NCBI GenBank assembly: GCA_034440575.1
Contig: JAOTOL010001520.1
Span: 992,001-1,056,000 of the forward strand
DNA: 64,000 nucleotides
Reading direction: 5' to 3'
Origin: Imbricaverruca yamaguchii
Lineage: Eukaryota > Arthropoda > Thecostraca > Neoverrucidae
A program made the position numbers and the translations under genes. Positions 22,131 through 34,472 of this stretch are shown here, piece by piece (the stretch's first letter is position 1; each line of letters opens with the position of its first letter). The notes below the pieces were generated by a model that saw nothing but the letters and a program-made list of their open reading frames with translations, searched no databases and was not told where the DNA came from.

Positions 22131-25100
22131 CCTCCGGGTGTCCAGAGTCTGACGTCACGCCCCGGACGACAGCAGCATAGTTCTTGCACATCGGGTCAAA
22201 CCCTGACAACGGACGTTCTGTTTTGTCCTGACGCGTCCCGAGGTTGAAATGCAAAGGAAGTCCATCTAACCCGACGCAAAGTGCCTTCTTGGTGCTGGAG
22301 GTGAGGTTGGACAGGCAGGAGGAGGCTAGTCAGAACGCCACACCATGTGACCCAAAACGGCTCAATGTAAGTGGAAGATATCATTGCACTCGGCATTTGC
22401 TCGTAAACCACAGCTCGGCGTTAGCGATGGTGTGAGCAGTGAGAGTCGAGCGGTCGACAAAGCAGCAGGTACCATCCCGTGAGCAACAGATAACAGCTTC
22501 GCCTGCTGACGGCCACGCTGCTTGCGCTAAACGCGTGTACAACAATCCATAGCAGTCACATGGAATCATATCCACAATATAGAAAACTGGTCTGTCTGAC
22601 CCCGGCAGGACCTGCACCTTCATATTCTCCATTGTGTGCGCCTATTTGGTCATGGTGGGGTGACGTCCAACGATAATCGAAACAGTACGGGAGCACTTAG
22701 GTCTTATATGTCCAGACTGCTGAACGGCACCACGTTTGTCTACGTCCCACTCCGGACCACATGCAGTCGCAGACCTCATGGGGACTATCTGCATTGGGAT
22801 GCTATTCTAGTCCAAACGAATACTGGATGTACGCCGTTTGATAAGTAGTTGATTTATCTTATCCGTCGCAGTTTCCCTGTCATTACCTAGGCATGGTCAT
22901 TGCCGTCTAAATCCATGTGAAGGGAAGCAGGCTGTGGGCGATATTATTGCTGGTGTGACCACTAACACTCCAGGAGCAATGTCTATTGGCATAAACGTCT
23001 GCCTTTGTGTAGGGAAAGGCAGAGCTAGTCACTCAATGGTCTTTATTTGTGTTGAGTCTGACGTCCATCCCAACAGCACATGTTTAATTCTAGTCATTTT
23101 GATCTGGTCCGCGTAGTTCCTGCACTGGTCAATCTTACTGTTTTGTGACAGCGGTGTATTTACACCATTTCAGCATTGCCTTATAAGTGCCTGCGTGGGT
23201 AATGATGAAGCGCTGACGTAAATCATGGTAGGGTTGAAACATTGAGCTTCTTGGTGTATAATCATCTCGGCGCAAACTGTCTGGATATACTCCTAAACCT
23301 AAGAGTCTAGGTGCATCACATATTCTTAATATTATGCGAAAACGAAGGAAATGAAACACAAATGAATCTCTGGAATGAAGCAGTACCTTCTGAAGCATGT
23401 TGGCTGCTGAGGAAGGCACCGCCTGCCATTCATGGCCGTGCCCCTTCCCCTCAATCAGCTATCTATCCCCATTGTATTAGCATTACTGGGGGTGTCGGAA
23501 CATGATTGGCTCGGATGGTGGTCCTGCAGCCACCATTGGGCACGCCTCTCCAGTCAACATTTGGATTTAGTAGAGGCTTCAATGAAGTACTCTTAACACG
23601 TTATACTGAATGCACTGGATCAGTACACCTAATTTAATCGCTGGTAGATGTTTCAGTTGTCACTGCCCTTAAATTCAGTGTGTAGTTTAGCGGCTGCTGG
23701 AGCATTTTACCCGTGCAAGACTTCGGAAACATTGTCTCCCAATATTTTGAGTCCCAAGCATGTTTTCGATGGCACCAATTCAACTTCCAGAAAAATAAAA
23801 ATGTATCGCGGCAAATTGGATCTGTTCCATTACAGTGCCAAAATAAAGGGAACATGCTCAGACAGAAAGCCTCAATGGATTGATCGGTTTGTTGCACACA
23901 GACGATGTTTCTCAGGCCATTGGGACACTTGCTCCCCAACTTTGATGTAACCTGAAGGGAACCACGTCATCAGTAAGTTTGCGGACGTGACGTCACGCGT
24001 TCGGCGCACATAGCGCAACACAAAACAAGTACAGCTTCTGTTGAGCAACACCACCAATGCGTTCGTGTGGGTAAGCCGCTCGACCTCCCTCCATCATTCC
24101 GCCACCCCAGGTTCCTTTGCCAAATTATGTAACGACAGTTTACAGATGCCCTGCTCCGTTGCATTCCATTTTAGCATCCTGAAGCTATGTGCTTTCCAAG
24201 TGGGACCATGATAAGCATCTGGAGTGCTACTTCCGGATAATACATAGAGCTCCATGCCCGCGGGTGGCAAGGCACTCTCTTTACTTCCTTAGAGCTCACA
24301 ACGAGATAGGCATCATCAACATCAGCTTTATAGAACATTTGCTGGTAACTGCCAACGATCCAAAGAGAATCTGAAGAGAAAGAGAAGCCTTCATACGGCC
24401 AGCCGTAAAACTAGGAAAACCAAAACAGAAAAGTGTGTGTTGAAAATATACGACCGGGAGTGTGCCAAATATCGCGGAGCTAATCGACATGGCCAACTTC
24501 TAATTCAGCATAGGTGCTTGGCAGCTGACACCAGGGTGTGAGTGTGTGCACCAGGCGAACGGTCTAGTCATTGCAGGTGTTGTCAGGTGCGTGTGAACAC
24601 GCTGACAGGGTGCCGTGTCGGTGTGTCTCCGCCACTAGTGAATGACTGTCGCTGAAATGGCATTCCCGAGTGGATGTTATGCAACATGATGTGCAGGTTA
24701 TTTGAACACATCGTATGCTATAGGATATACAATATAGAAGGTGTCTGTATGTATGCTGGAAGACTCGCTGCACACTTGGCACAGTGTACATGGTCAGTCG
24801 AGTATTGTCACGGTGCCTTATTGTACGACATGTGAACAACAAAGTTGTTATGCTCACAATTTCGCCTACGTGTCTAGTCATTTGTGTAATAAACGCAACA
24901 ATCATACGGACGTTTTGTTTAATTTTGTGGAGCCATGCATTGCCTCCGCCCTTCATCAACAATGAACGTCATAGACATATGGACACATTGAACACAGACT
25001 AAAGGTTAGGCAATATTAACCCGATCTACATTGCTATTTGGGATTAGGCCGGCTGGATTGGGTTGACCGATATCGACGCCAATTCGAATTAGCAGTCAGG

Positions 25101-25295
25101 CTTCCACTGACAGAACCGTTGGCGGCCGCACTGGATTGGACTCCGCTGCCATCACGTAGACCGCATTACACGCGGTGTTCCCGTGACCCTTACACGGATT
25201 AGCCTTGATCAGCCTTGGTTAGCAAAGGTCAGGGGACCTGTTGACCACCTTGCCGCGGATATCCATCGATGAAACGCATGCGATATTTGGGACCA
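22131..25295. other. Unassigned sequence
   Basis: About 3.2 kb with no recognisable gene. Open frames are short on both strands. AATAAA hexamers at about 23794 and 24886 are too far from the bHLH stop codon to be assigned to it. Confidence 0.4.
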
Positions 25296-25712
25296 TCGCT
25301 GGTGGTGGTCGCGCGCGGCGGTGCGGGGTCGCTTGTGGTGGTCGGGCGCGGCGGTGCGGGGTCGCTGGTGGTGGTCTGGCGCGGCGGTGCGGGGTCGCTG
25401 GTGGTGGTCGGGCGCGGCGGTGCGGGGTCGCTGGTGGTGGTCGGCGCGCGGCGGTGCGGGGTCGCTTGTGGTGGTCGGGCGCGGCGGTGCGGGGTCGCTG
25501 GTGGTGGTCGGGCGCGGCGGTGCGGGGTCGCTGGTGGTGGTCGGGCGCGGCGGTGCGGGGTCGCTGGTGGTGGTCGGGCGCGGCGGTGCGGGGTCGCTGG
25601 TGGTGGTCGCGCGCGGCGGTGCGGGGTCGCTGGTGGTGGTCGGGCGCGGCGGTGCGGGGTCGCTAGTGGTGGTCGGTCGCGGCGGTGAGGGATCGCTGGT
25701 GGTGGTCGGTCG
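25296..25712. repeat. 33-bp GC-rich minisatellite, about 12 units
   Basis: Units of 33 bp built on GGTGCGGGGTCGCTGGTGG and GTCGGGCGCGGC repeat about 12 times with few differences. The period is 11 codons, so several frames on both strands stay open and read as repetitive peptides (GRGGAGSLVVV on +, RPTTTSDPAPP on -). No signal peptide, splice context or homologous domain supports translation. Confidence 0.95.
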
Positions 25713-27550
25713 CGCGGGCACTCTGGCGGCGGCAGCGTGGGCCATGGATCATGGCGTGGACTGTGCGCGCTGCGGCTGGCACCGCTTGTTGTGCGCGCGT
25801 ACGATGTGCTGAGTGTGACCCTGCGGCGGGTCGCCTGAGGCCATCCGCAGGCGACGTCGGGTCACCTCGGCAACGGAGCCGGAGGTCGGGCTCGGGACGC
25901 GATGGCGCGCGTTTGTGGGTGCGGGGCTGTCCGGTAGTGCTCGGGTCGACAACGTTGGTGATTTTACCGTCGAAAACAGGAATTGAAGCATGAGACGTGG
26001 GTCCTCAGCGAGCAGTCACTCGGAGCCTATGCAAGAGAGACGGAGGTTACAAATATACTCCGTTGAAGTACGCAGCTTAACCTTCGCAGTGCGACATAAT
26101 TTTCTACTTTTCGTAGTTTGCAGGGGGTATCAAGTACAATCTCCATCACGACCAACTTTTGTTTCGAGCAATGCATTGGGCTGCGTTAAATGGTATGACA
26201 CTGCATGACATGAGAAATTACACTTTCGCAAACGCTTGGATCTACCAACAATATTTTTATCTATCTCTTGGTTTGCCTTCCAGGTCGGGTCGGGATCCAG
26301 TCACCGTCTTCCCCGTAGTCGTCGCAAAAGAAATTGTGTTTTGTTTTGTTTAAATGTGGATGATACGCAAAATGAAGGCTTGGTCTAACAGTTGACATGT
26401 GCAAAAGTCAAAGTCACCAATTCCATTAAGGTCAAACACCTGGAAATGCGAGGAGTTCTTGAATATGACAATTGTGAAATGAGGTACCACTCAGGAAGGC
26501 GCAGACTGGCACAAAAGCAAAAACATCGCTTTTCGCCCTATGATAAATTAAGAGAAATGTCTCCTCACCCGCACAAATCCGCCATATTACTTCGCAAATT
26601 ACTTTGTTTGAAAAAGAAGAAAATCCCAAGTTTTCCATTCGAATGTCCATTTAAACCATATCATAAAGGACGTAGCATGCGAAATTACTCTGGTTTAGCT
26701 TATATTATAACTTCTAGTCCGTATTTTAACCTCCAAAGAGTCTTGTTACATACATGCGCATTCGATATATTTCAAACTATGTCTCGCTGACCGGACCTGA
26801 CTTGATACCACGCATTCTTTTAGGGAACCTAATTTACCACTACTCCCTTTTGGGTGTTGATAAATATTCATCAGCGCAAATAGTATGGACAAAGAAACAT
26901 CTTACTAGTCTTGACGTCCAATTTACCCTGAGAGGTGATATAGGGCTGCACTTATATTTTTTTCTTCTCCCGTGATCCTCTCTCTTTGCAAATATACTTC
27001 ACGTTTTACAGCACATGACTTGATCTGATCATGAAAATGATCCAATACACGTCTAAAACCGTCTTGAGACGAGATCGTGACCTCGCTTTGACCCGCCCCA
27101 CCTCCGACACCCCAAGAGTCAGGAGTTCAATTTCAATGCGTACTTATTAATTGTCGGAAGCTGTGCCAAATTTGAAAGTGAATATCGTGAAAGGCTCAAC
27201 AGCTCCCTCAGGTAAATAACAGGGGAGAAAGATTGAGGTTCACGGCGAGTCCTCGCACTGTGAGGGTAAACCTGTGTCGTCTTTATCTCTTGTGGTCACA
27301 ATAAACACAGTGTCGAACTGCAAGTGATGGAATAAAGACGACACCAAATGCTGCTGTAATTCTGTAAAACCTGAGCTGCTGCCGTTTGCGTCAGAGCCAT
27401 GTGTATTTGCACTGAGTACACTAATATACGGCGTCACTTGAGGCGCCGGAAGAACCAGGTCAAAAGCTGTGCTATGGAATTCCCTTGCCGCATGCTCGTT
27501 ATCGGGCATCATACGTGGCAGACGTGTGGACCGAGCTACTGGCGATCCGC
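25713..27550. other. Unassigned sequence
   Basis: No gene recognised. The first 250 bp are GC-rich, continuing the composition of the 33-bp array; the rest is AT-rich with short open frames only. Confidence 0.4.
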
Positions 27551-27644
27551 GGGGACGCGCACGTTAAGCCGTCCAGCTTCCAGGCCAGGGAAGCGCAGGG
27601 GACGCGCACGTTAAGCCGTCCAGCTTCCAGGCCAGGGAAGCGCA
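27551..27644 (+). repeat. 47-bp tandem duplication
   Basis: GGGGACGCGCACGTTAAGCC at 27551 begins a segment that recurs 47 bp downstream at 27598, through CCAGGCCAGGGAAGCGCA. Two nearly exact copies. Confidence 0.93.
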
Positions 27645-29743
27645 ACTTCCAAATACAGTTTCGGCGCAAACTCATTGAAAAGCAGTCTGCCTTATCGGAA
27701 ATTGGCCGCCTCGTTCTGAGATCGGGCTCTTCTGCCGACTATGCCGTGCACGCATCTGAAACGGAGACGCACTGCCGGCCGTCCGGCCTGACGTCGGTGC
27801 TGTGGAGCGGCAAGCGGCTTCTTGTCTCACTACCTGCCAGCTCAATTCGTGCGGCACACGACCGTTAAGCGCAGCACCCTGTGTAGCACTGAGATTGGCC
27901 ACGAGGTAGCCCAGTCACGGAGCACGCAAGGGCCCTACATTGAACCGAGATTTTCCACGGGGTTGCCCGGTCTCGGAGTACACAGAGCACGCAGCACTTA
28001 GCATTCACAAGGACACTAGCATTATTCGGCTTCGTGCCCATGCATAAGGTGAAGGGCACGCGCATCTCGATCGGCTGATCTGCACTTCTCGTGATCTGTG
28101 ACGTTGTTGGTCACGTGATGGATGGACGAAGGACACAATGAGCAAATCCAGGGACGAGACGGCTGCCGACTGTTCACATACGTTAGTATTGTCAGGACAA
28201 GTCGCTTCTGGAAGCACTATGGAGTTATAGCGGCCTCGTTTTTACGGGAGCTCGGTGGTCGATCTTCTATACTGGAAGCAGCCGTACTTGGTGGGCACGA
28301 CTAGCCCAATAGGAGCTTTAACCGCCCACCGCTGCACTGGCACACAGTCCACACGCGTCCACAGTGACATCGAGCGTGACGAGACGGAAAGTTGATCGAT
28401 CGGATCAAGAACGGGGGAGAGGGAACAGTGTGGAAGTGCCCATTCCCATGGTGAGGTGACATCTATCTGACTGGATACTTTGAAGGTGTCCCTTCAGGAA
28501 GTCGAGTGTACTCCAGGTCTTGTGGATTTTCTCCGGTCCAGGGCGTCCCTCCGGAACGCCTATCCATGACCAGGTCGCCCATTCCACCCCGAGACGAAGG
28601 GAAAAGATGTCCATACAGGGCCACTCGGTTGCACCCGCTCAGCATTTATTCAATCAATGGCGACATTCTGGAGAAACGGCGCCCCTCCATGCGAGTGCTC
28701 CTATTCTTCCCCGATAAAAATTCCCGGATCCGCCCTGAAAGCTAAGGCTGAACATTAACGTCGACTCTAGCCACCTTTCACGCATCAGTGCCCGGGATTG
28801 AGAGAAGACCGAGCGAAAGCCCCACTTGCGCTGCATTCAAAGACGACTGTTCAGAGCTCGGTGCAGTGAGCGGATCAATAGAATGAAAGCACGTGACCTT
28901 TTAATCGCCCGGATATAGTTATGTTAGTTGGTGAACAGAGTAGAAAAATAAAAGGTAGATCTGTTTTATTCGAATGAACACACTTGTTCACTGGTATTGT
29001 TCACAACTGCACACTATTATATGGTTCCCGATTTATTATCCATTCGACAAATATAATTCCGAATAAATCAGTGTTGCAAGCACCAATTTTATTTCTTCAA
29101 ATTGTATTCAGTTTTTAACAGCAGTGTTACTAGCACCACTGTTACTTCATTTTAGCTCTACATGTGGTAACGCTCGACCCTGACTTACACATTGTTGCGC
29201 CTGTGATGTTTACATGCCCTGTTGGGAGAGTACAGCTTGCCCACGCTATTATTCTGAGACCTACTTGCCCGACCTGGACAAAGATTGCAGTTGGCAGTGT
29301 ATCATACCCAAAGGCTGCAATGACACAGGTCATGTGAACCCTGAAAATTCGAGGTTATTCGATGGAAATTCAGATGTTTAGGATGCCTGGAGTCAAACCG
29401 AATCAGCTGGTCCCTGAGACCATCAGGCCAAACTGGGCAACAATTCATGCGGCGATGTTGAGCACATTATCATTGCATCCCTCACACGACACACGACCTG
29501 GGTGTTCGTCAACAACACTAAGCGACTTCAACGGCTGAAAATGAAAATTAGGAAGCATGCTGTGACTGCTACATAGGCCGCTGATCCGGCCTATCCGCCG
29601 ACTCGCGCCATGTCGGCCCGCAGTGAGTGGTGCACATTGCTGATCAGAATATAATTGTGAGTGAGCATTGCACTAAACCCACTCGGCCATTGGGAGACTA
29701 TACGAACGAATTCGTTAGACAAGCAAGAGTAGAGAAACAGGTA
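27645..29743. other. Unassigned sequence
   Basis: No gene, RNA gene or repeat recognised. Open frames are short. Confidence 0.4.
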
Positions 29744-30142
29744 GCTGGGGCATGTGGGTCGGGCAGGATGACTGGGACATGTGGGTCGGGCAGGATGACT
29801 GGGACATGTGGGTCGGGCAGGATGACTGGGACACGTGGGTTGGGCGTGATTAGTGGGACGTGTGAGTCGGGCAGGATGACTGGGACCGTGGGTCAGGCAG
29901 GATAACTGGGACATGTGGGTCGGACAGGATGACTGGGCCATGTGGGTCGGACAGGATAACTGGGACATGTGGGTCGGGCAGGATGACTGGGACATGTGGG
30001 TCGGGCAGGATGACTGGGGCATGTGGGTCGCAGGATGACTGGGGTGGGTGGAGGATCTGGGACACGTGGGTCGGGCAGGATGACTGGGACACGTGGGCTG
30101 GGCGTGATTAGTGGGACGTGTGAGTCGGGCAGGATGACTGGG
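29744..30142. repeat. 27-bp minisatellite, about 14-15 units
   Basis: The unit is GGGCAGGATGACTGGGACAT plus GTGGGTC; exact spacing of 27 is seen at 29761, 29788 and 29815. A longer block with the variant GGGCGTGATTAGTGGGACGT appears twice (about 29840 and 30101), so a multi-unit segment was duplicated. The period is nine codons, and both strands have open frames (GSGRMTGTC on +, CPSHPARPT on -). I regard them as artefacts of the period. Confidence 0.95.
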
Positions 30143-30660
30143 CGCGGGCGCAAGCGGCTCGGAACAGTGGTCGGTCCACAAGTTGGGAAGATACCGACGA
30201 ATACGTGAACATTCTGAATATGCAAACATAGTCGTAGGATCACCTTATCACTCGAACTTCTGACTGACTGCAGGGTCTGCCGTTCAAAAGGAATTTTTGA
30301 GCCAACTTGCGTAACACAAGAATATTTCCCCTTCCGATGTCTTCGACACCAATTTATCGACAAATCGGACGTCCGCTTAATGAGACAGGCTGCATCTGCT
30401 GCAAATGCACACATCCAAGCACAACCAATGCTCCATAATTCAGGCTGTAGTCACGTTTAACTGGTGGCCATCATCGAGCTCATGGCCTGCTCAGCAGCCT
30501 GACCGAGCGATAGGCAGGTCATATATTGCCGGTCAATGGTCCGGCCTTACTTAGCCAAAGTCAGCTCAATGCGCCCGAGGCCATCATGGCCTGACTCCGT
30601 CCGAGCTAACGGCATGTGGATTGCGTGATCCGGCAGTCGTCACCGTCACCGTCTTCGTCG

Positions 30661-30694
<34 letters not shown>

Positions 30695-31207
30695 CGACGT
30701 CGCCTCAGTATGTGCTGCATACCGCGTCGGAACCGGCCTGCAGTGATTCGAGTGCAACATGAGAACTATCAGCTGGGCTGAATGAACGAAAGACAGCCAG
30801 AAGGGAATGTCTTCCCTGAGCACGAGATAGCTTGACCCGACACCTACCGCGGTGTTTTGCCATCATCGGCATGCTAGGTGAGGGTCGCCTCTGCATATCT
30901 CCCTACTGTTTCCGGGCCAAATCTGTCCATCTTAAATCGGTGTGCAGTTGATAAGATGACACTAGGATGTAGGATATACGGCTGCAAAAGTTACATAGAA
31001 CTACGGGTCAGGTCAAGGAATAGTTTCCATGGAATTGTCGCAGTTTTATATCAAAATAGGCAGAAATGAAAGCAAGCAGAATCTCACACAAATTTCGGTA
31101 GTTTCTAAGAGAAATTAGCATGCTTATTGTCACATGTTAGACATGCAATATGTCACCCACATGCATGCCAAGGCAGACCACCGGTCCACTGTAACTACCG
31201 TGGGACC
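30143..31207. other. Unassigned sequence with a GTC triplet run
   Basis: No gene recognised. A (CGT)n/(ACG)n triplet run lies at about 30652-30703. It encodes Thr on the minus strand by composition only. Confidence 0.5.
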
Positions 31208-31416
31208 AGAACCGGTCTGAGGGGCGTGATAGCCGAGTGGCTAAGGTGTTGGGCTCTGGGTACCAATGGTCCCGGGTTTGACACTCGCGCCGCTCGGGAC
31301 ATTTCCCAATCCCGCGGCCCACCGGCGAAACAGTGTGGACGGCGCCATTAGCCGTGAATGTGCAAAAAGCGCGTCGTGAACCACCCAATAAACAAACAAA
31401 CAAGAACCGGTCTGAG
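31208..31416 (+). mobile_element. tRNA-derived SINE with 14-bp target-site duplication
   Basis: The body 31222-31402 is flanked by an exact direct repeat AGAACCGGTCTGAG (31208-31221 and 31403-31416), the signature of LINE-mediated insertion. The head is tRNA-like: A-box-like TAGCCGAGTGGCTAAGG at about 31230 and B-box-like GGGTTTGACA at 31274-31283. It resembles a Ser- or Leu-type tRNA. The tail is AATAAACAAACAAACA. The unaltered duplication suggests a fairly recent insertion. It differs in sequence from the SINEs at 11.6 kb and 37.8-38.2 kb. Confidence 0.92.
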
Positions 31417-32819
31417 TCAGTGCGAGACTGCCGGGACTTCTCCATTTCGCACTGAACTGTCCTGAGACAGTTTGTGATTACAGAGAGTTCTCCACTTCGC
31501 GCATAACTTTCCTGAGTGAAGGCGTGACTGGTGGAAGTTCTCCACTCCGCACTCAGCGGAGACTGTCCTACTGCAGCCGGCGGTGGCTGCGCGCGGGTGG
31601 CGGCTCTCCTGAGCGCGACCAGTGGCGTGGCGAGGGCGACTCTGAAATGACGTCAAGCACGGTTTACGGTCGGCGTTTGCGGGACTTGTGTGGTGGCTGA
31701 CGGCCCGCGCGTGTGGACCTTAAACAGCCGAGAGCGCTCTGCTGCCGAGAAATTAATCCATTTGGCCACGCCAACATCAGCTCAGATGTTCTAAGATGAC
31801 AGAATCATGGAGTTAAAGCCTGGATACACCGCTCAGTATGTCATGCCATTTTGCTCCCCAACGGTTCAATCAACGTCTTGTTCGGAGGGCACTGCCAGAA
31901 GTGCATACACCAGTCCGTCCCACATACAAAACGCTGGCTAAACCGTTTGTAACTAAAACAAGAAGGCTCATTGAATACTATGCAGTCGTTCAGTACTGGC
32001 TTTGTAAAGTAATGCTCTCAATTTAAATCTGACACGCTCCGCCGACCCGCCCATCATGATCAATGATGCCACGCTCTGCCATTAACACTATAACTTGCAA
32101 AGCGCATATGGAACAAAGCAATACAACGAACCAAAAATAAAGGAACAAATTAGATACGCCTCGTGCATGGCACCGTGCCGGAAATTAGCTGAGGGCCTAT
32201 TTAGGTGCTCCGCCATTGGTTACACGGAACGTCTAGTGATCACATCTAAAAGGTGGCAGAACTTACCATGGGATACCCCATGCAATCACTCGTGCGTGCG
32301 TCCATGCACTATGTCGTCCATAGATGATGAATTTCAGTAGGCATGCTGCACTTTGATCACGAACCAGCGTATTCGAGTGACGCAACAAGCGATCTACCAA
32401 AGCACACATTTATGGATTAGACACGCACAACACAGCACAAGCTTTGTCCTCGCAAAGACAACACAAAAACAGATGTTCCGGTCCAAAAAGTGCACCCTGT
32501 TTAATTCCGCAAACGTTCAGCTCCAGATTAGCGTTGTCATGTTCTGACCTGTATCGCATGCTATTCTTTTGTAGGGGCTTCTGCCGGCCACCAGACCAGA
32601 TTTCTCCTCTCCAGCCTGACACTGCTATGTATTTTGTTTTCAATTTCTTTCAATTTCACCTTCTTCAACTGGCCATGCTGCAACAGGCCAGCAGTTTTGG
32701 CCAGTTCCGGAGCCGGCATCCTCGAAAACGACATCACACACGCATTGGACCGGAAGCACCGCCACGTTCGTCACCAAAGTTCAAGCACGGGCTGCCGTTG
32801 CCGTCGGTTTCCCGGCAGC
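31417..32819. other. Unassigned sequence
   Basis: The segment 31417-31560 has four imperfect copies of a CACTGAACTGTCCTGAG / GTTCTCCACTTCGC motif about 60 bp apart. The rest shows no gene or repeat. Confidence 0.45.
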
Positions 32820-33340
32820 GCGGTGAGTGCGAGTGACGCGCTGCGCCACGTTAGTCGCGGCAGCGTTCCACTCGATCTGGGCCGGCTCGTCGCTCGCCCG
32901 GCCTGCCATCGCCCCGCGGCGATCAAGACCACTCAATCAGGGGCGGGGGTCATCGAGTGCCCGGTCTCGGCACCGGGCCAGCGGGAGAGTTTCTTGCCGC
33001 GCCGCCCGCCGGACACGAACAGGGCCGCCGCCACTCCGCCGCCGCCGGCATTCGGCTTCCGGCCGGCCGACTCGACAGTGTCTGGTCGCCCCTCGTCAAT
33101 GGGCGAGCGCGGTCCCACGGCCGGCAGATCGATCGGCCGGCCTATCAGGCCGAGCAGGAGTCGCACCCGCCGGTGACCGATGGCCCGGAACCGACCGATT
33201 CCGACCAGCGCGCCGGCCGGCCGGCTTCAGATCGCCTGGGGCGACTCGAGCCGCCGCGGCCCGGAGGCGATTCCGGCCGGCCTGGGCTCCGGCCGGCCGG
33301 AATCGCCTCTCGCGTCTCCGGCTTCTGCTGCTGCGGCGGA
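32820..33340. other. GC-rich GGCCGG-dense block
   Basis: About 500 bp of very high GC and CpG with many GGCCGG motifs. All three + frames are open for over 140 codons, which is what composition predicts, and none shows a domain. A 5' exon or CpG-island promoter cannot be excluded. A perfect palindrome lies near its end (33264-33309). Confidence 0.5.
33264..33309. repeat. Perfect GC-rich palindrome, 19-bp arms, 8-bp spacer
   Basis: Arms 33264-33282 (GAGGCGATTCCGGCCGGCC) and 33291-33309 are exact reverse complements around TGGGCTCC. It would form a very stable hairpin in single-stranded DNA or RNA. Confidence 0.96.
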
Positions 33341-34051
33341 TATACTCTTGGCGTCGCGATTAGAGTTTCTCATGGGCAATTATCGCTATCTCCGTGATCG
33401 CCAGATGACTCTGAGTCTGGTCAGGCTGTGTGGAAGTCGGAATACATGCAGCTTGTGCGGGTTATCTTCCTAGTCTAAAAGATAGAGATGGGACGTTTCT
33501 TGTCGGAGGAATTCCTTCACTGAGGAATTTACGCCTGCGGTCTGCCAAAAAGGATTGGAGAATATGTGATGGCAAGCAACATCGAAGCAATATCGAAGCA
33601 ACATAGGTGTTCTGCATGAGACCAGATGGAAGCAGATATAATTAGCAAAGGGGGAAGAATGAGCCCACAGAGGTCAAGCTTTCCTGTATATTGGGCAACG
33701 TCGAACGACCTACGTGGACTCGCCAGTGTGACCCACGGAGCCTACTTCATGGTCCAGATTAACGAGCATTGCTTTCGACGTCGCGTGAAGAAATGGCTCC
33801 GAATTGTGTCCAGCGGCATCGTCCTATTAAAATAAATGAACAAAATGTCTGATGGCACGACGCACCTCCTAACGGACGCTGGCGACAAGTTAGGAGGACA
33901 TCACACTAGCGGGCACTCGCAACTTCGGAGCACATGCTAGTTGGTTGTCACCCCTTCAGCTGCCGCGTGTCAAGGACTTGGCAACTTCAGGCCGAGTTCG
34001 ATTGTTATTTGAATTTCGTCAGTGCAGCGTGACCAATGGTGCGTGCCCTGA
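33341..34051. other. Unassigned sequence
   Basis: No gene or repeat recognised between the GC-rich block and the 42-bp array. Confidence 0.4.
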
Positions 34052-34472
34052 CAGTGCCCTCCTCAGGCCAGCTGAGCGCGCTCTCCACACTGGCAGTGCC
34101 CTCCTCAGTCCAGCTGAGCGCGCTCTCCACACTGACAGTGCCCTCCTCAGTCCAGCTGAGCGCGCTCTCCACACTGGCAGTGCCCTCCTCAGTCCAGCTG
34201 AGCGCGCTCTCCACACTGGCAGTGCCCTCCTCAGTCCAGCTGAGCGCGCTCTCCACACTGCCGAGGGCTCTCCACACTGGCAGTGCCCTTATCCACTGGC
34301 AGTGCCCTCAGTCCAGCTGAGCGCGCTCTCCACACGGCAGTCCCCTCGCTGAGCGCGCTCTCCACACTGGCAGTGCCCTCCTCAGTCCAGCTGAGCGCGC
34401 TCTCCACACTGGCAGTGCCCTCCTCAGTCCAGCTGAGCACGCTCTCCACACTGGTAGTGCCCTCCTTAGTGA
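34052..34472. repeat. 42-bp minisatellite, about nine to ten units
   Basis: The unit is CAGTGCCCTCCTCAGTCCAG plus CTGAGCGCGCTCTCCACACTGG, with exact 42-bp spacing (34094, 34136 and onward). Several units around 34260-34350 are internally deleted. The period is 14 codons, so open frames run through on both strands (VWRARSAGLRRALP on -). No independent evidence of coding. Confidence 0.95.

Noticed and set aside
25209..25745. 178-codon Thr/Ser/Pro-rich minus-strand protein
   Set aside because: Follows from the 33-bp period. The opposite strand is equally open in several frames.
32634..33397. Overlapping 146-180 codon frames in the GC-rich block
   Set aside because: All three frames are open together, as composition predicts. 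None has a domain or splice context. A 5' exon cannot be excluded, but there is no positive evidence.
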